A program made the position numbers and the translations under genes. From positions 1 to 64,000 of the forward strand of contig JAANAU010000012.1 of assembly GCA_011089965.1 (NCBI GenBank): a stretch of 64,000 bases of DNA. The letters run 5' to 3'. Shown piece by piece: positions 8,686 through 17,439 of the stretch. How positions within the stretch are numbered: position 1 is the stretch's first letter; the number at the start of each line of letters is the position of its first letter. The notes under the pieces were generated by a model. That model searched no databases, was not told the origin of the DNA, and saw only the letters and a list, made by a program, of their open reading frames with translations. The stretch comes from Magnetococcales bacterium. GTDB lineage: Bacteria; Pseudomonadota; Magnetococcia; Magnetococcales; Magnetaquicoccaceae.

Positions 8686-10010
8686 GGGCTGCACTCGATT
8701 TGGGCAAAGAAACGGACCGTGTCGCGACCGGCACTCTTGGCGTGATAGAGCGCCTTGTCCGCCTTGTCGAGCAGATCGGCCAGATCATCCCCATCGTCCG
8801 GATAGAGGCTGACCCCGATGGATGCCGTGACCGCGATCTTTTGACCGGTGAGCAGATATTTTTTGCCCAATGCCTTGAGCATCTTTTTGGCAACCTTGCG
8901 CACCTGAGAGGCGTCGCTCAGATTGGTCAGGACCGCAGTGAATTCATCCCCGCCCAGACGGGCCACGGTATCGCTTTCCCGCACACACCCTTTCAGCCGG
9001 TTGGCCACCTCGCGCAAGAGATCATCGCCAGCTGCATGTCCCAACGTATCGTTGATCCCTTTGAAGTGGTCCAGATCAAACAGCATCACCCCCACCATCT
9101 GACCATGCCGCCGTCCCTGGGCCAAAGCCTGATGCAGACGGTCATGAAACAGTTGACGGTTGGGAAGATGGGTGAGGGGATCATGAAAGGCCAGATGTTT
9201 CAGGTGTTTTTCTCGTTCCCGGGACTGGGTGATGTCGCGCCCCAGACAGACGATGCGATCCGGATGACCGCTGCCATCCCGAAGCGGCAGGGTATGGAGC
9301 AGGGTGTGGATCATCTGGCCTTGGCTGTTCGGTGCGGTGAATTCATGGCTGGCCACCTCGCCGGAACAGAGGGTGGTCAAGAGCAGGCACCCTTCGTTCC
9401 GGGGACCGGCACAGGTGTGGCAGGCGTGGATCTTGTCCGGCAACAGGGCGCTGCACCGCTCCCCGATCACCCGGTGCCGGGCAAGGTTGATCTGCTCCAG
9501 AAAAACCCGATTGGCCTCCAGAATCTCGTTGGTGTTGGGGTCGATGACGCAGATCGACTCTTCCATGGTGTTGAGAATGGCATCGGTAAAGGATTTGGCC
9601 CGCTGCAAGGCGTTTTTTTGTGCCTGAATGGCGTGGATGTGGGCTTTGGTCTCCAGGGCGATGCGGATGCGTGACAACAACTCCAACGGACGGATCGGCT
9701 TGTTGACAAAATCCACGGCCCCGAGCTGAAAACACTCCTGAATGAGGGCTTCATCGGTCTCCCCGGTGATCATGATGATGGGGATCTCTTTGAGATGGGG
9801 GGTGGCCTGGATTTTTTTGAGCAGGGTCACGCCATCGATCTCCGGCATGTTGACATCCATCAGCAACAGATCGGGCGGGGATCGTTCCAGTTTCGGCAGA
9901 AGATACTGAGATTCCAACAGGAAGTCGGCTATATGCCCAGCATTGGTGATCAACCGGGCGGTCTGTTCGATGGTTTGACCATCATCATCCACCACCAGGA
10001 TATGTGACAT
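8682..10010 (-). CDS. Response regulator with GGDEF diguanylate cyclase output
   Basis: A 442-residue cytoplasmic protein with three parts. Residues 1-120 are a receiver domain with acidic pocket VVDDDG, phospho-acceptor Asp in LLMDVNMPE and the conserved Lys in VNKPI. Residues about 140-270 look like a PAS sensor (ILNTMEESICVIDPNTNEI) containing a Cys-rich stretch (CHTCAGPRNEGC). Residues about 280-435 are a GGDEF domain with intact active site RLGGDEF and an upstream RESD that fits the product-inhibition I-site. It should make c-di-GMP when phosphorylated; no cognate histidine kinase is in the window. Its stop overlaps the start of the periplasmic binding protein. Confidence 0.92.
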   Translation of the reverse strand: MSHILVVDDDGQTIEQTARLITNAGHIADFLLESQYLLPKLERSPPDLLLMDVNMPEIDGVTLLKKIQATPHLKEIPIIMITGETDEALIQECFQLGAVDFVNKPIRPLELLSRIRIALETKAHIHAIQAQKNALQRAKSFTDAILNTMEESICVIDPNTNEILEANRVFLEQINLARHRVIGERCSALLPDKIHACHTCAGPRNEGCLLLTTLCSGEVASHEFTAPNSQGQMIHTLLHTLPLRDGSGHPDRIVCLGRDITQSREREKHLKHLAFHDPLTHLPNRQLFHDRLHQALAQGRRHGQMVGVMLFDLDHFKGINDTLGHAAGDDLLREVANRLKGCVRESDTVARLGGDEFTAVLTNLSDASQVRKVAKKMLKALGKKYLLTGQKIAVTASIGVSLYPDDGDDLADLLDKADKALYHAKSAGRDTVRFFAQIECSP

Positions 10011-10111
10011 GGAATGAGTGACTCCTCGCGGATGTTTTCACATGAATACCTGTCGTTGCTCAAAGTGGGTCTGGTCACAAGCTTCGCACGGGTGGCCTCT
10101 GGTGGCAAGGC

Positions 10112-11260
10112 CTACTCATGCTCTTTGCGAATCAGGGTGAGACGGTCCTGGCCTGAGTCCGGAGTGGCGGCCTTGGCCTCTTTGCCGTGGAGTTTGAGTT
10201 GCAGGCGCAGTTCATTGGTCGAGTCTGCGTGGCGCAAGGCGTCTTCATAACTGATCAGGTTGGCTTCATGGAGATCGAACAGGGCCTGGTCGAAGGTTTT
10301 CATGCCCAAATCCGTTGATTTTTTCATCACCTCCTTGATGCCGGCCACATCCCCCTTGAAAATCAGATCGGCAATCAGTGGTGATTGCAAAAGGATTTCG
10401 ATGGCTGCCACCCGGCCTCCACCGCTGCGTCGGATCAAACGTTGCGAGACGATGGCGCGCAGGTTGAGCGACAGATCCATCAGCAGTTGTTGGCGTTTTT
10501 CGCTTGGGAAGAGGTTGATGATCCGGTCCAGGGCCTGATTGGCATTGTTGGCATGCAGGGTGGAGAGGGCCAGATGGCCGGTCTCGGCAAAGTTGATGGC
10601 ATACTCCATGGTCTCCTGATCGCGGATTTCGCCGATCAGGATCACGCCGGGTGCCTGACGCAGGGTGTTCTTGAGGGCCGCATGCCAGCTCAGGGTATCG
10701 ACGCCCACTTCGCGTTGGGTGATCAGACAGTTGATGTGGGGATGGACATATTCGATGGGATCTTCGATGGTGATGATGTGGTCATGGCTCTGACGGTTGC
10801 GCACGCCGAGCATGGCGGCCAGGGTGGTCGATTTGCCGGAACCGGTGCCGCCCACCACCAGCACCAGGCCGGTTTTGCTCATCACCACCTCTTTCAACAC
10901 CGGCGGCAGCTCCAGCCGGTCAAAATCCGGGATTTCGGTGGTGATGGTACGCAACACCATGCCGGCCTGACCCTGCTGGATGAAGGCATTGACGCGAAAT
11001 CGGCCCACGTCTGCCGGGTGGATGGCGAAATTGCACTCTTTGGTGGTGTCAAATTCCTTGATCTGGCGTTCGTTCATGATGGCGCGCACCAGGGTTTGGG
11101 TCTGGCTGTTTTCCAGAGGGGTGCGGGTCAAAGGGGTCATTTTGCCATCGAGCTTGGCTGCCGGGGGGAAACCGGCGGTGATGAACAGATCCGATCCCCC
11201 TTTGGTCAGCATGTTTTTCAAGGCGTGCAGGAGGAATTGAACGGCTTGTTCGCGTTCCAT
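10112..11260 (-). CDS. pilU: Type IV pilus retraction ATPase PilU
   Basis: A 382-residue secretion-type ATPase of the PilT/PilU group. It has Walker A GGTGSGKSTT near residue 140, the Asp box TIEDPIEYVH, Walker B ILIGEIRDQETM and the His box AETGHLALSTLHANNA. The C-terminal extension past GRVAAIEIL and the sequence around SDLFITAGFPP resemble PilU more than PilT. It powers pilus retraction together with PilT at the inner membrane. The ATG at 11260 has GGAG upstream; a longer frame to 11308 lacks support. It is the last gene of a minus-strand cluster with pilT and two FlgO-like lipoproteins. Confidence 0.88.
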   Translation of the reverse strand: MEREQAVQFLLHALKNMLTKGGSDLFITAGFPPAAKLDGKMTPLTRTPLENSQTQTLVRAIMNERQIKEFDTTKECNFAIHPADVGRFRVNAFIQQGQAGMVLRTITTEIPDFDRLELPPVLKEVVMSKTGLVLVVGGTGSGKSTTLAAMLGVRNRQSHDHIITIEDPIEYVHPHINCLITQREVGVDTLSWHAALKNTLRQAPGVILIGEIRDQETMEYAINFAETGHLALSTLHANNANQALDRIINLFPSEKRQQLLMDLSLNLRAIVSQRLIRRSGGGRVAAIEILLQSPLIADLIFKGDVAGIKEVMKKSTDLGMKTFDQALFDLHEANLISYEDALRHADSTNELRLQLKLHGKEAKAATPDSGQDRLTLIRKEHE

Positions 11261-11387
11261 GGTGGTGGACTCCGGTGCAAAGAGTTGGAAAAGCAAATCC
11301 CGATCCACATGTTTTGGCAGCCGGGTCGGCTGCGCTGTGGATCGGGAGCGAGGATACTCTTTTCTGGCCGGGTGCGAGAAGGAAAGA

Positions 11388-11969
11388 TTATTTCAACATG
11401 GCCCGCAGATTCGGGGTGAGGGGCATGCTGAAGTCATTGGCAGCCAGTACCACCCCGTCCTGGGTGCGGATGAGTTGGGCATTGACATAGATGCGATCCT
11501 TGGCCGTGACATAGCTGCCTGCCAGGACTGCCGAGACTTTATGGGTTTTGCGGATCTCCTTGGCCTCCTGGGAGAGGACGAACTGTCCGGCCCCTTTTTT
11601 CAAGAGGATTTCGGAACGCAAGGTGATCTCGACCACGGAGTGACCGGCCTGGGTGAAGCGTGCTGCCATCTGTCTGGCCAGGAGCCGTCCCAAAGGTGAA
11701 CTCTTTTCGAACGTGCCCTCGTCCACGAACGAGGCTGGCAGGATCACCTCACGTTCATGGAGTTTGTCTCCCAAGGTCTGGATCATGACATCTGCGGCCT
11801 GCTGGGCCACCGGGCCAGGATCGATCTCCGGGGCGGGCGTATGGATCGGCACCGAAACCAGCGGATAGCTGTCTGGCAGCGGGGTGGTGCCCACGCACCC
11901 CCCGAGGGCCAGCGAAAGCCACACCCCGATCAGACCTGGGCGGGCCAGAGTGCGGGTAATGGATTTCAT
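11388..11969 (-). CDS. FlgO-like lipoprotein (second copy)
   Basis: A 193-residue probable lipoprotein with an N-terminal hydrophobic stretch and lipobox LGGC at about residue 25. The rest matches the FlgO domain: a segment starting ILPASFVDEGTFEKSSPLG, then LARQMAARFTQAGHSVVE and KVSAVLAGSYVTAKDRIYV. FlgO proteins are outer-membrane lipoproteins needed for the flagellar H ring in Vibrio. Here the gene sits between pilT and pilU, which suggests a pilus- or envelope-linked role. Its ATG overlaps the stop of the preceding paralogue by four bases (ATGA). Confidence 0.75.
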   Translation of the reverse strand: MKSITRTLARPGLIGVWLSLALGGCVGTTPLPDSYPLVSVPIHTPAPEIDPGPVAQQAADVMIQTLGDKLHEREVILPASFVDEGTFEKSSPLGRLLARQMAARFTQAGHSVVEITLRSEILLKKGAGQFVLSQEAKEIRKTHKVSAVLAGSYVTAKDRIYVNAQLIRTQDGVVLAANDFSMPLTPNLRAMLK

Positions 11970-12571
11970 TTCGTGACCACCGGCATGTTGGTGCCGCCAC
12001 TGGAGTTGATCAGCAGATCACGGGTGGTGGTGCCCACGGGAACCTTGGCATCCACCGAGGCCAGAACCTGACGGCTGTTGAGGGCAATGATCCGGGAGGT
12101 GAAGTCGAGACCTTCGCGGGTTTCGGAATAGGTGCCGGTGACCACGGCGTACGCCTTGTTGTCGTGGCTGATTTTTTCGATATCCCGCGACAGGATGAAC
12201 TCCCCTTGATCCTGACGGATGGCCAGGCTCTTGCGCAGTTTGGGTTCCACCACGGTGAAGCCCTGCTGGGTCAGACGCGAGGCCACATGATCGGCCATCA
12301 GGTTGCCCAGTTCTGATGTGCTGTCCAACTGGCCGCGCTGCACAAAGCTGGTGACCAGCAAAGGTTTGCGTTGGTGGAACGAGGGGTGATTCTTGCGCAG
12401 TTCTGCCACCAGTGCATCGGTCAAGGCATGACTCATGCGGATCAGATCCACTTCGTTTTGAATGATGGTCGAACCAGCCATTGGTTGACCCGGATAGGCG
12501 CCCGGCGCGACACATCCACCCATGAGTGCGGCAACAAGCAGGGTGGCAAGACCAGAGTGGATTTTTTTCAT
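11966..12571 (-). CDS. FlgO-like lipoprotein (first copy)
   Basis: A 201-residue probable lipoprotein with lipobox MGGC at about residue 20 and a FlgO-type domain: LLVTSFVQRGQLDSTSELG, LMADHVASRLTQQGFTVVE and KAYAVVTGTYSETREGLD line up with the following paralogue. Identity between the two is low, so duplication is old. A good ribosome site (GAGGAAA) lies nine bases before the ATG. The stop overlaps the start of the second copy. The gene follows pilT by 33 bases on the same strand, so all four genes are probably one transcript. Confidence 0.75.
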   Translation of the reverse strand: MKKIHSGLATLLVAALMGGCVAPGAYPGQPMAGSTIIQNEVDLIRMSHALTDALVAELRKNHPSFHQRKPLLVTSFVQRGQLDSTSELGNLMADHVASRLTQQGFTVVEPKLRKSLAIRQDQGEFILSRDIEKISHDNKAYAVVTGTYSETREGLDFTSRIIALNSRQVLASVDAKVPVGTTTRDLLINSSGGTNMPVVTK

Positions 12572-12604
12572 GGAGTCATTTCCTCAACAGGGCAGAATGC
12601 ATGC

Positions 12605-13654
12605 TTATTTGAACCCATCCTTGATGTTGGCCTTGTCACGCGCAGCCTCGCGGGTGATGAGTCCCTTGTTCAGGAGTTCTTGCAAGCATTGTTCCAATGT
12701 TTGCATGCCGGTTCCACGTCCGGTTTGAATGGCGGAATACATCTGGGCCACCTTGTTTTCGCGGATCAGGTTGCGGATGGCAGGGGTGCCGATGAGAATT
12801 TCATGGGCCGCCACCCGTCCACCGCCCTTTTTCTTCAACAGATTCTGGGAGATGATCGCGCGGATCGATTCGGAGAGCATGGTGCGGATCATCTCTTTTT
12901 CCCCACCCGGGAAGACATCCACGATGCGGTCGATGGTCTTGGCCGCCGAGGTGGTGTGCAGGGTTCCAAAGACCAGGTGACCGGTTTCGGCAGCGGTCAG
13001 GGCGAGGCGGATGGTCTCCAGATCGCGCATTTCGCCAACCAGGATCACATCCGGATCCTCGCGCAGGGCGGAACGGAGGGCAGAGGCGAACGAGCGGGTG
13101 TCCCGATGGACCTCCCGTTGGTTGATGAGACATTTTTTTGACTCATGGACAAACTCTATCGGGTCTTCCATGGTCAGGATATGGCCATATTCGTTTTTGT
13201 TTTTGTAATCGATCATGGCCGCCAGCGTGGTCGATTTGCCGGATCCGGTGGGACCGGTCACCAGCACCAGGCCGCGTGGAGTGGCGGCGAACTCCTTGAA
13301 GATCTCCGGGGCACCCAACTGTTCCAGGCTTAGGATCTCCGAAGGGATGGTGCGGAAGACCGCTCCCGGACCGCGATGTTGGTTGAAGGCATTGACCCGG
13401 AAGCGGGCCAGATTGGGGACGGCAAAGGAGAAGTCGCACTCCAGATCCTCTTCATACTGTTTGCGTTGTTTGTCGTTCATGATATCGTAGATCATCCCCT
13501 TGGCCTCTTCCGGAGCCAGGGGCGGCACGTCGATGCGCCGGATCTCCCCATCGACCCGGATCAAAGGCGGCATGCCTGCGGAGATGTGCAGATCCGAGGC
13601 CCGGTTGCGTACGCCAAAGGCCAGGAGTTCGGTGATATCGACTTTTTTGGACAT
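12605..13654 (-). CDS. pilT: Type IV pilus retraction ATPase PilT
   Basis: A 349-residue hexameric motor ATPase. It starts MSKKVDITELLAFGVRNRAS, followed by the PilT-specific SDLHISAGMPPLIRVDG. Walker A is GPTGSGKSTTLA, the Asp box is TMEDPIEFVHE, Walker B is VILVGEMRDLETI and the His box is AETGHLVFGTLHTTSA. The ATG at 13654 has GGAGAG upstream and gives the standard N-terminus; the frame can be extended to 13825, but that would run into the recA 5' region. It drives pilus disassembly at the inner-membrane base. It heads the pilT-flgO-flgO-pilU cluster and is divergent from recA. Confidence 0.95.
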   Translation of the reverse strand: MSKKVDITELLAFGVRNRASDLHISAGMPPLIRVDGEIRRIDVPPLAPEEAKGMIYDIMNDKQRKQYEEDLECDFSFAVPNLARFRVNAFNQHRGPGAVFRTIPSEILSLEQLGAPEIFKEFAATPRGLVLVTGPTGSGKSTTLAAMIDYKNKNEYGHILTMEDPIEFVHESKKCLINQREVHRDTRSFASALRSALREDPDVILVGEMRDLETIRLALTAAETGHLVFGTLHTTSAAKTIDRIVDVFPGGEKEMIRTMLSESIRAIISQNLLKKKGGGRVAAHEILIGTPAIRNLIRENKVAQMYSAIQTGRGTGMQTLEQCLQELLNKGLITREAARDKANIKDGFK

Positions 13655-13776
13655 GAGATCTCTCCAACGATTGCGTTTCGGTTGCAGGCAGCGGATGATC
13701 ATAACAACAAGCACCGGGAACGGGCAACCGTGGTATCGACTTTTTGACGGAAGTATATGAAGGAGTGACGGCAACG

Positions 13777-14922
13777 ATGGCACTGGATACGGATCGGGCC
13801 AAGGCCCTGGAAGCAGCCATTTCACAGATCGAGCGGCAATATGGCAAAGGCTCCATCATGCGCATGAGCGCCGCCGCGGCCTCGGATGTTCCGGTCTTTT
13901 CCACCGGATCTCTGAGCGTGGATCTGGCTTTGGGGATCGGTGGGCTGCCCCGTGGACGGGTGGTCGAGGTGTTTGGTCCCGAGGCTTCGGGCAAGACCAC
14001 GCTGGCTTTGCATGTGGCCTCCGAGGTGCAGCGTGCCGGTGGCGTGGCCGCCTTTGTGGATGCGGAACATGCACTGGATCCGGCCTATGCCCGTCGGGTC
14101 GGCGTGGATATCGATCAATTGCTGATCAGTCAGCCCGATACCGGAGAGCAGGCCCTGGAGATCGTGGATATGCTGGTGCGCTCCGGGGCGGTCGATCTGG
14201 TGGTGGTGGACTCGGTGGCGGCTCTGACCCCCAAAGCCGAGTTGGAAGGGGAGATGGGCGACTCCCATATGGGGTTGCAGGCCCGGCTGATGTCCCAGGC
14301 ATTGCGCAAATTGACCGGCTCCATCAGCCGTTCCCAGTCCGTGGTGTTGTTCATCAACCAGATTCGTCAGAAGATCGGCGTGATGTTCGGCAATCCCGAA
14401 ACCACGACCGGGGGCAATGCCTTGAAATTCTATGCCTCGGTCCGGTTGGATATCCGGCGCGTGGCTGCGCTCAAGGACAAAGAACAGGTGGTCGGTGCCC
14501 GCTGCAAGGTCAAGGTGGTCAAGAACAAACATGCCCCGCCATTCCGTACGGTGGAGTTTGACATCAATTACGGCGAGGGGATCTCTCTGGAAGGGGAGGT
14601 TCTGGACATGGCCGTGGATGAAAAGATCATCGAGAAATCGGGTGCCTGGTTCTCTTTGGATGGGGAGCGCATCGGTCAGGGGCGCGAGAATGTCAAGCAG
14701 TATCTGCGTGACAACCGGGAGATGCTGTTCGCCCTGGAAGACCGTCTGCGTGCCCATTTCGGTCTGTCCCCGAAACGGGGGGGAGGCGACGGGGCAGGGC
14801 TGGCGGGTGGCATGGCCACACCCAAAGGGGGTGGCGGTGCCGGTCGGCGGGCGGCCAAGCCTGCCGGACGCCCGGCAGGTGGTCCGGACGAGGCGTATGA
14901 TCTGGATGGAGGGGATGTTTGA
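13777..14922 (+). CDS. recA: Recombinase RecA
   Basis: A 381-residue recombinase starting [20 protein letters not shown]. It has Walker [10 protein letters not shown] near residue 70, the Walker B strand [10 protein letters not shown], the L1/L2 DNA-binding loops (for example [20 protein letters not shown]) and a Gly-rich C-terminal tail with lysines and an acidic end. It forms ATP-dependent filaments on single-stranded DNA for homologous repair and SOS induction. AAGGAG lies eleven bases before the ATG. No E. coli-type LexA box was recognised upstream. The stop overlaps the parC start. Confidence 0.98.
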   Translation: MALDTDRAKALEAAISQIERQYGKGSIMRMSAAAASDVPVFSTGSLSVDLALGIGGLPRGRVVEVFGPEASGKTTLALHVASEVQRAGGVAAFVDAEHALDPAYARRVGVDIDQLLISQPDTGEQALEIVDMLVRSGAVDLVVVDSVAALTPKAELEGEMGDSHMGLQARLMSQALRKLTGSISRSQSVVLFINQIRQKIGVMFGNPETTTGGNALKFYASVRLDIRRVAALKDKEQVVGARCKVKVVKNKHAPPFRTVEFDINYGEGISLEGEVLDMAVDEKIIEKSGAWFSLDGERIGQGRENVKQYLRDNREMLFALEDRLRAHFGLSPKRGGGDGAGLAGGMATPKGGGGAGRRAAKPAGRPAGGPDEAYDLDGGDV

Positions 14923-17186
14923 ATCCGGAATCCCCATCCGGCGTCATTCTGGACGCCCCGCTCAAGCAGGAGTTGGAGACCCGCTATCTCGCCTATGCCC
15001 TTTCGACCATCATCAGCCGCTCCTTGCCGGATGTGCGTGATGGTCTGAAGCCGGTCCATCGGCGCATTCTGTTTGCCATGCGCGCCCTGAATCTCGATCC
15101 GGGAGCAGCCTTCAAGAAGTCGGCGCGCGTGGTCGGGGATGTGATCGGCAAGTTTCACCCCCATGGGGATCAGGCCGCGTATGATGCCATGGTGCGTCTG
15201 GCTCAGGAGTTTGCGGTACGCTATCCATTGGTGGACGGGCAGGGGAACTTCGGCAACATCGATGGGGATGGTGCGGCGGCCATGCGCTATACCGAGGCGC
15301 GTCTGACGGTCGCGGCCCGCGCCATGATGGAAGATCTGCATTTTGATGTGGTGGATTTTGCTGCCACCTATGACGGCTCGCTGGAAGAGCCGACCGTCCT
15401 GCCCGCCCGTTTTCCCAATCTGTTGGCCAATGGCTCCACCGGCATTGCCGTGGGCATGTCCACCTCGATTCCGCCCCACAATGTTGGTGAGATCCTCGAT
15501 GCCTGTTTGTTGTTGATTCAAGAGCCGGAATCCTCGGTGGCGCGGCTGTTGGAGCTTGTGCCAGGTCCGGATTTTCCCACTGGCGGGGTGCTGATGGCGG
15601 ATCAGGCAGAACGGTTGGCCGTCTATTCCACCGGACGGGGCAGTTTGCGTCTGCGTGCCAGGATCCTCAAGGAGGATCTGCCGCGCGGGGCGTGGCGGCT
15701 GATTGTGACCGAAATCCCCTATCAGGTGCAGAAATCCCGTCTGATCGAGCGGATCGCCGAGTTGATCGTGGAGCACAAGTGTCTGTTTCTGGAGGATGTG
15801 CGCGACGAATCCGACGAGAAGATCCGGATCGTGCTGGAACCGAAGTCGAGCCGTTTGGACCCGGAGATGGTCCTGGCCTATCTCTACAAGAATACCGAGC
15901 TGGAGACCCGGGTGACGATCAATTTCAACGTCATCGATCAGGGTCGGCCCCGGGTGTTGGATCTGGCCGCCTTGCTGCGGGCCTGGTTGCAGCACCGTTT
16001 CGAGGTGCATGGCCGCCGTGCCCGCTTTGAGTTGGCGCGCATCGGGGAGCGTCTCCATCTGTTGGTCGCCTATCTGCTGGTCCATCTCAATATCGATGAG
16101 GTGATTGCCATCATCAAGGAGCACGATGATCCGGCACCGGTTTTGATGCGCCGTTTTGGTCTGGATCGTGAGCAGGCCGAAGCGGTGTTGAATCTTCGTC
16201 TGCGCGCCTTGCGCCGTCTGGAGGAGATGGAGATCCGCAAGGAGATGGCCGACAAGGAGGCGCGGGCCGAGGAGTTGCGTGCCATGCTTGCCGATGAGCG
16301 GGTGATGTGGGCGGTCATCGAGCAGGAGGTGCGTCAGACCCGGCTGGAGTTTGCCGATCCCAGGCGGACCGAGCTGGCTGGCACGCCGCCTCCCGAGGTG
16401 GTGTTGAAACCCGAAGACCTGACCCCGCGTGAGGCCGTGACGGTCATTCTGTCCCGGCTGGGCTGGGTGCGCACCGTGCGCGGTCACGAGGAGATCGTGG
16501 CCGACAAGTTGCGCTTCAAGGGGGAGGATACCCTGCTCATGGCCATCAAGGCGCATGCCAATGACCAGATTTCGTTCATCACCGCCTCTGGCAAGGCCTA
16601 TTCGATGCTGGCAGATCGGCTTCCGGCAGGCAAGGGGTTTGGAGATCCGTTGACCGTGCTGTTCAACATGGAGGGTGGCGATCCGGTGGTGTGGATGGTG
16701 GCCCCGGATCCGGAGCGGGAGTATTTTGTCGTCACCCGTTATGCGCAAGGGTTTCGGATTCTGGGAGCGGATCTGATCGCCAGTCGGCGTGATGGCAAGC
16801 AGTGGCTCACTTTGAAGGCCAACGATGCCTTGCTGCATCTGCACCCGGTGCGCGGCCAATGGGTGGCAGCCATCAGTCGGGGGCGCAAGCTGTTGGTGTG
16901 TGCCCTGGAGGAGTTTCCTCTCCTGGCGCGCGGTCAGGGGGTGCGTATCCAATATCTGCTCTCGGATGAGGTGTTGATGGATGCCATCACCTTTGGTCCC
17001 GAAGAGGGGATCACGTTGGATACAGGAAAAAAACAGAAAAATTTCATTGACTTGTCCTTGTGGCGTGGCCGGCGTGCCACCCGTGGGGCCATGTTGCCCC
17101 ATGGTTTTCTGGCCGGTGCGGTGTTTGTTGGAACCGGTGTTTCACCTTGGGAGGCAGGCAAAGGTTATACCCGTGAAATGTTCTGA
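14919..17186 (+). CDS. parC: DNA topoisomerase IV subunit A (ParC)
   Basis: A 755-residue type IIA topoisomerase subunit. The catalytic Tyr is Y124 in [10 protein letters not shown], and the winged-helix region [19 protein letters not shown] holds the quinolone-determining positions, where Gln85 occupies the place of E. coli Ser80 and Asp89 that of Glu84. The C-terminal third is a short beta-pinwheel without the GyrA box, as expected for ParC. Translation appears to start at TTG 14919, which overlaps the recA stop (TTGA), with GGAGGGG at 14908-14914. It pairs with ParE (53.9 kb) to separate replicated chromosomes. Confidence 0.95.
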   Translation: MNPESPSGVILDAPLKQELETRYLAYALSTIISRSLPDVRDGLKPVHRRILFAMRALNLDPGAAFKKSARVVGDVIGKFHPHGDQAAYDAMVRLAQEFAVRYPLVDGQGNFGNIDGDGAAAMRYTEARLTVAARAMMEDLHFDVVDFAATYDGSLEEPTVLPARFPNLLANGSTGIAVGMSTSIPPHNVGEILDACLLLIQEPESSVARLLELVPGPDFPTGGVLMADQAERLAVYSTGRGSLRLRARILKEDLPRGAWRLIVTEIPYQVQKSRLIERIAELIVEHKCLFLEDVRDESDEKIRIVLEPKSSRLDPEMVLAYLYKNTELETRVTINFNVIDQGRPRVLDLAALLRAWLQHRFEVHGRRARFELARIGERLHLLVAYLLVHLNIDEVIAIIKEHDDPAPVLMRRFGLDREQAEAVLNLRLRALRRLEEMEIRKEMADKEARAEELRAMLADERVMWAVIEQEVRQTRLEFADPRRTELAGTPPPEVVLKPEDLTPREAVTVILSRLGWVRTVRGHEEIVADKLRFKGEDTLLMAIKAHANDQISFITASGKAYSMLADRLPAGKGFGDPLTVLFNMEGGDPVVWMVAPDPEREYFVVTRYAQGFRILGADLIASRRDGKQWLTLKANDALLHLHPVRGQWVAAISRGRKLLVCALEEFPLLARGQGVRIQYLLSDEVLMDAITFGPEEGITLDTGKKQKNFIDLSLWRGRRATRGAMLPHGFLAGAVFVGTGVSPWEAGKGYTREMF

Positions 17187-17220
17187 ATGCGGGGAAAGGG
17201 CGGAAAAGCGGAAAAAAAGC

Positions 17221-17250
17221 TTGACAGATGCGGTGTACAGCAGGCATGAT
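17221..17250 (+). promoter_or_regulatory. Candidate sigma70 promoter of the 17.4-kb lipoprotein gene
   Basis: TTGACA at 17221-17226 and CATGAT at 17245-17250 are separated by 18 bases. The -35 box is perfect and the -10 box matches at four of six positions. A transcript from about 17257 would carry a 180-base leader that holds two short hairpins (GATCC/GGATC at 17320-17336 and CCCGC/GCGGG at 17382-17395) before the ribosome site. Confidence 0.45.
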
Positions 17251-17439
17251 GCGGACAATTTTGTGTGAGGTGGATCCTCTGTTTTGTGTATTGGTATGTA
17301 TGAAGGTCTGCCAACCTATGATCCTTGTCACGGATCGCACAACGTTTGCACCAGTTGCTTTTTTGTTGAGTCACCATGACCCCCGCAAGGGCGGGTCAAA
17401 CTTATTCTAATGTTATCTTTTGTTCAGGGAGTTAGCCAA

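Noticed and set aside
14676-17102. A minus-strand open frame of about 800 codons opposite recA and parC
   Set aside because: It mirrors the codons of parC on the other strand, has low-complexity Gln/His/Gly composition with no domain, and lacks a ribosome site. High GC at third positions of the real gene produces such antisense frames.
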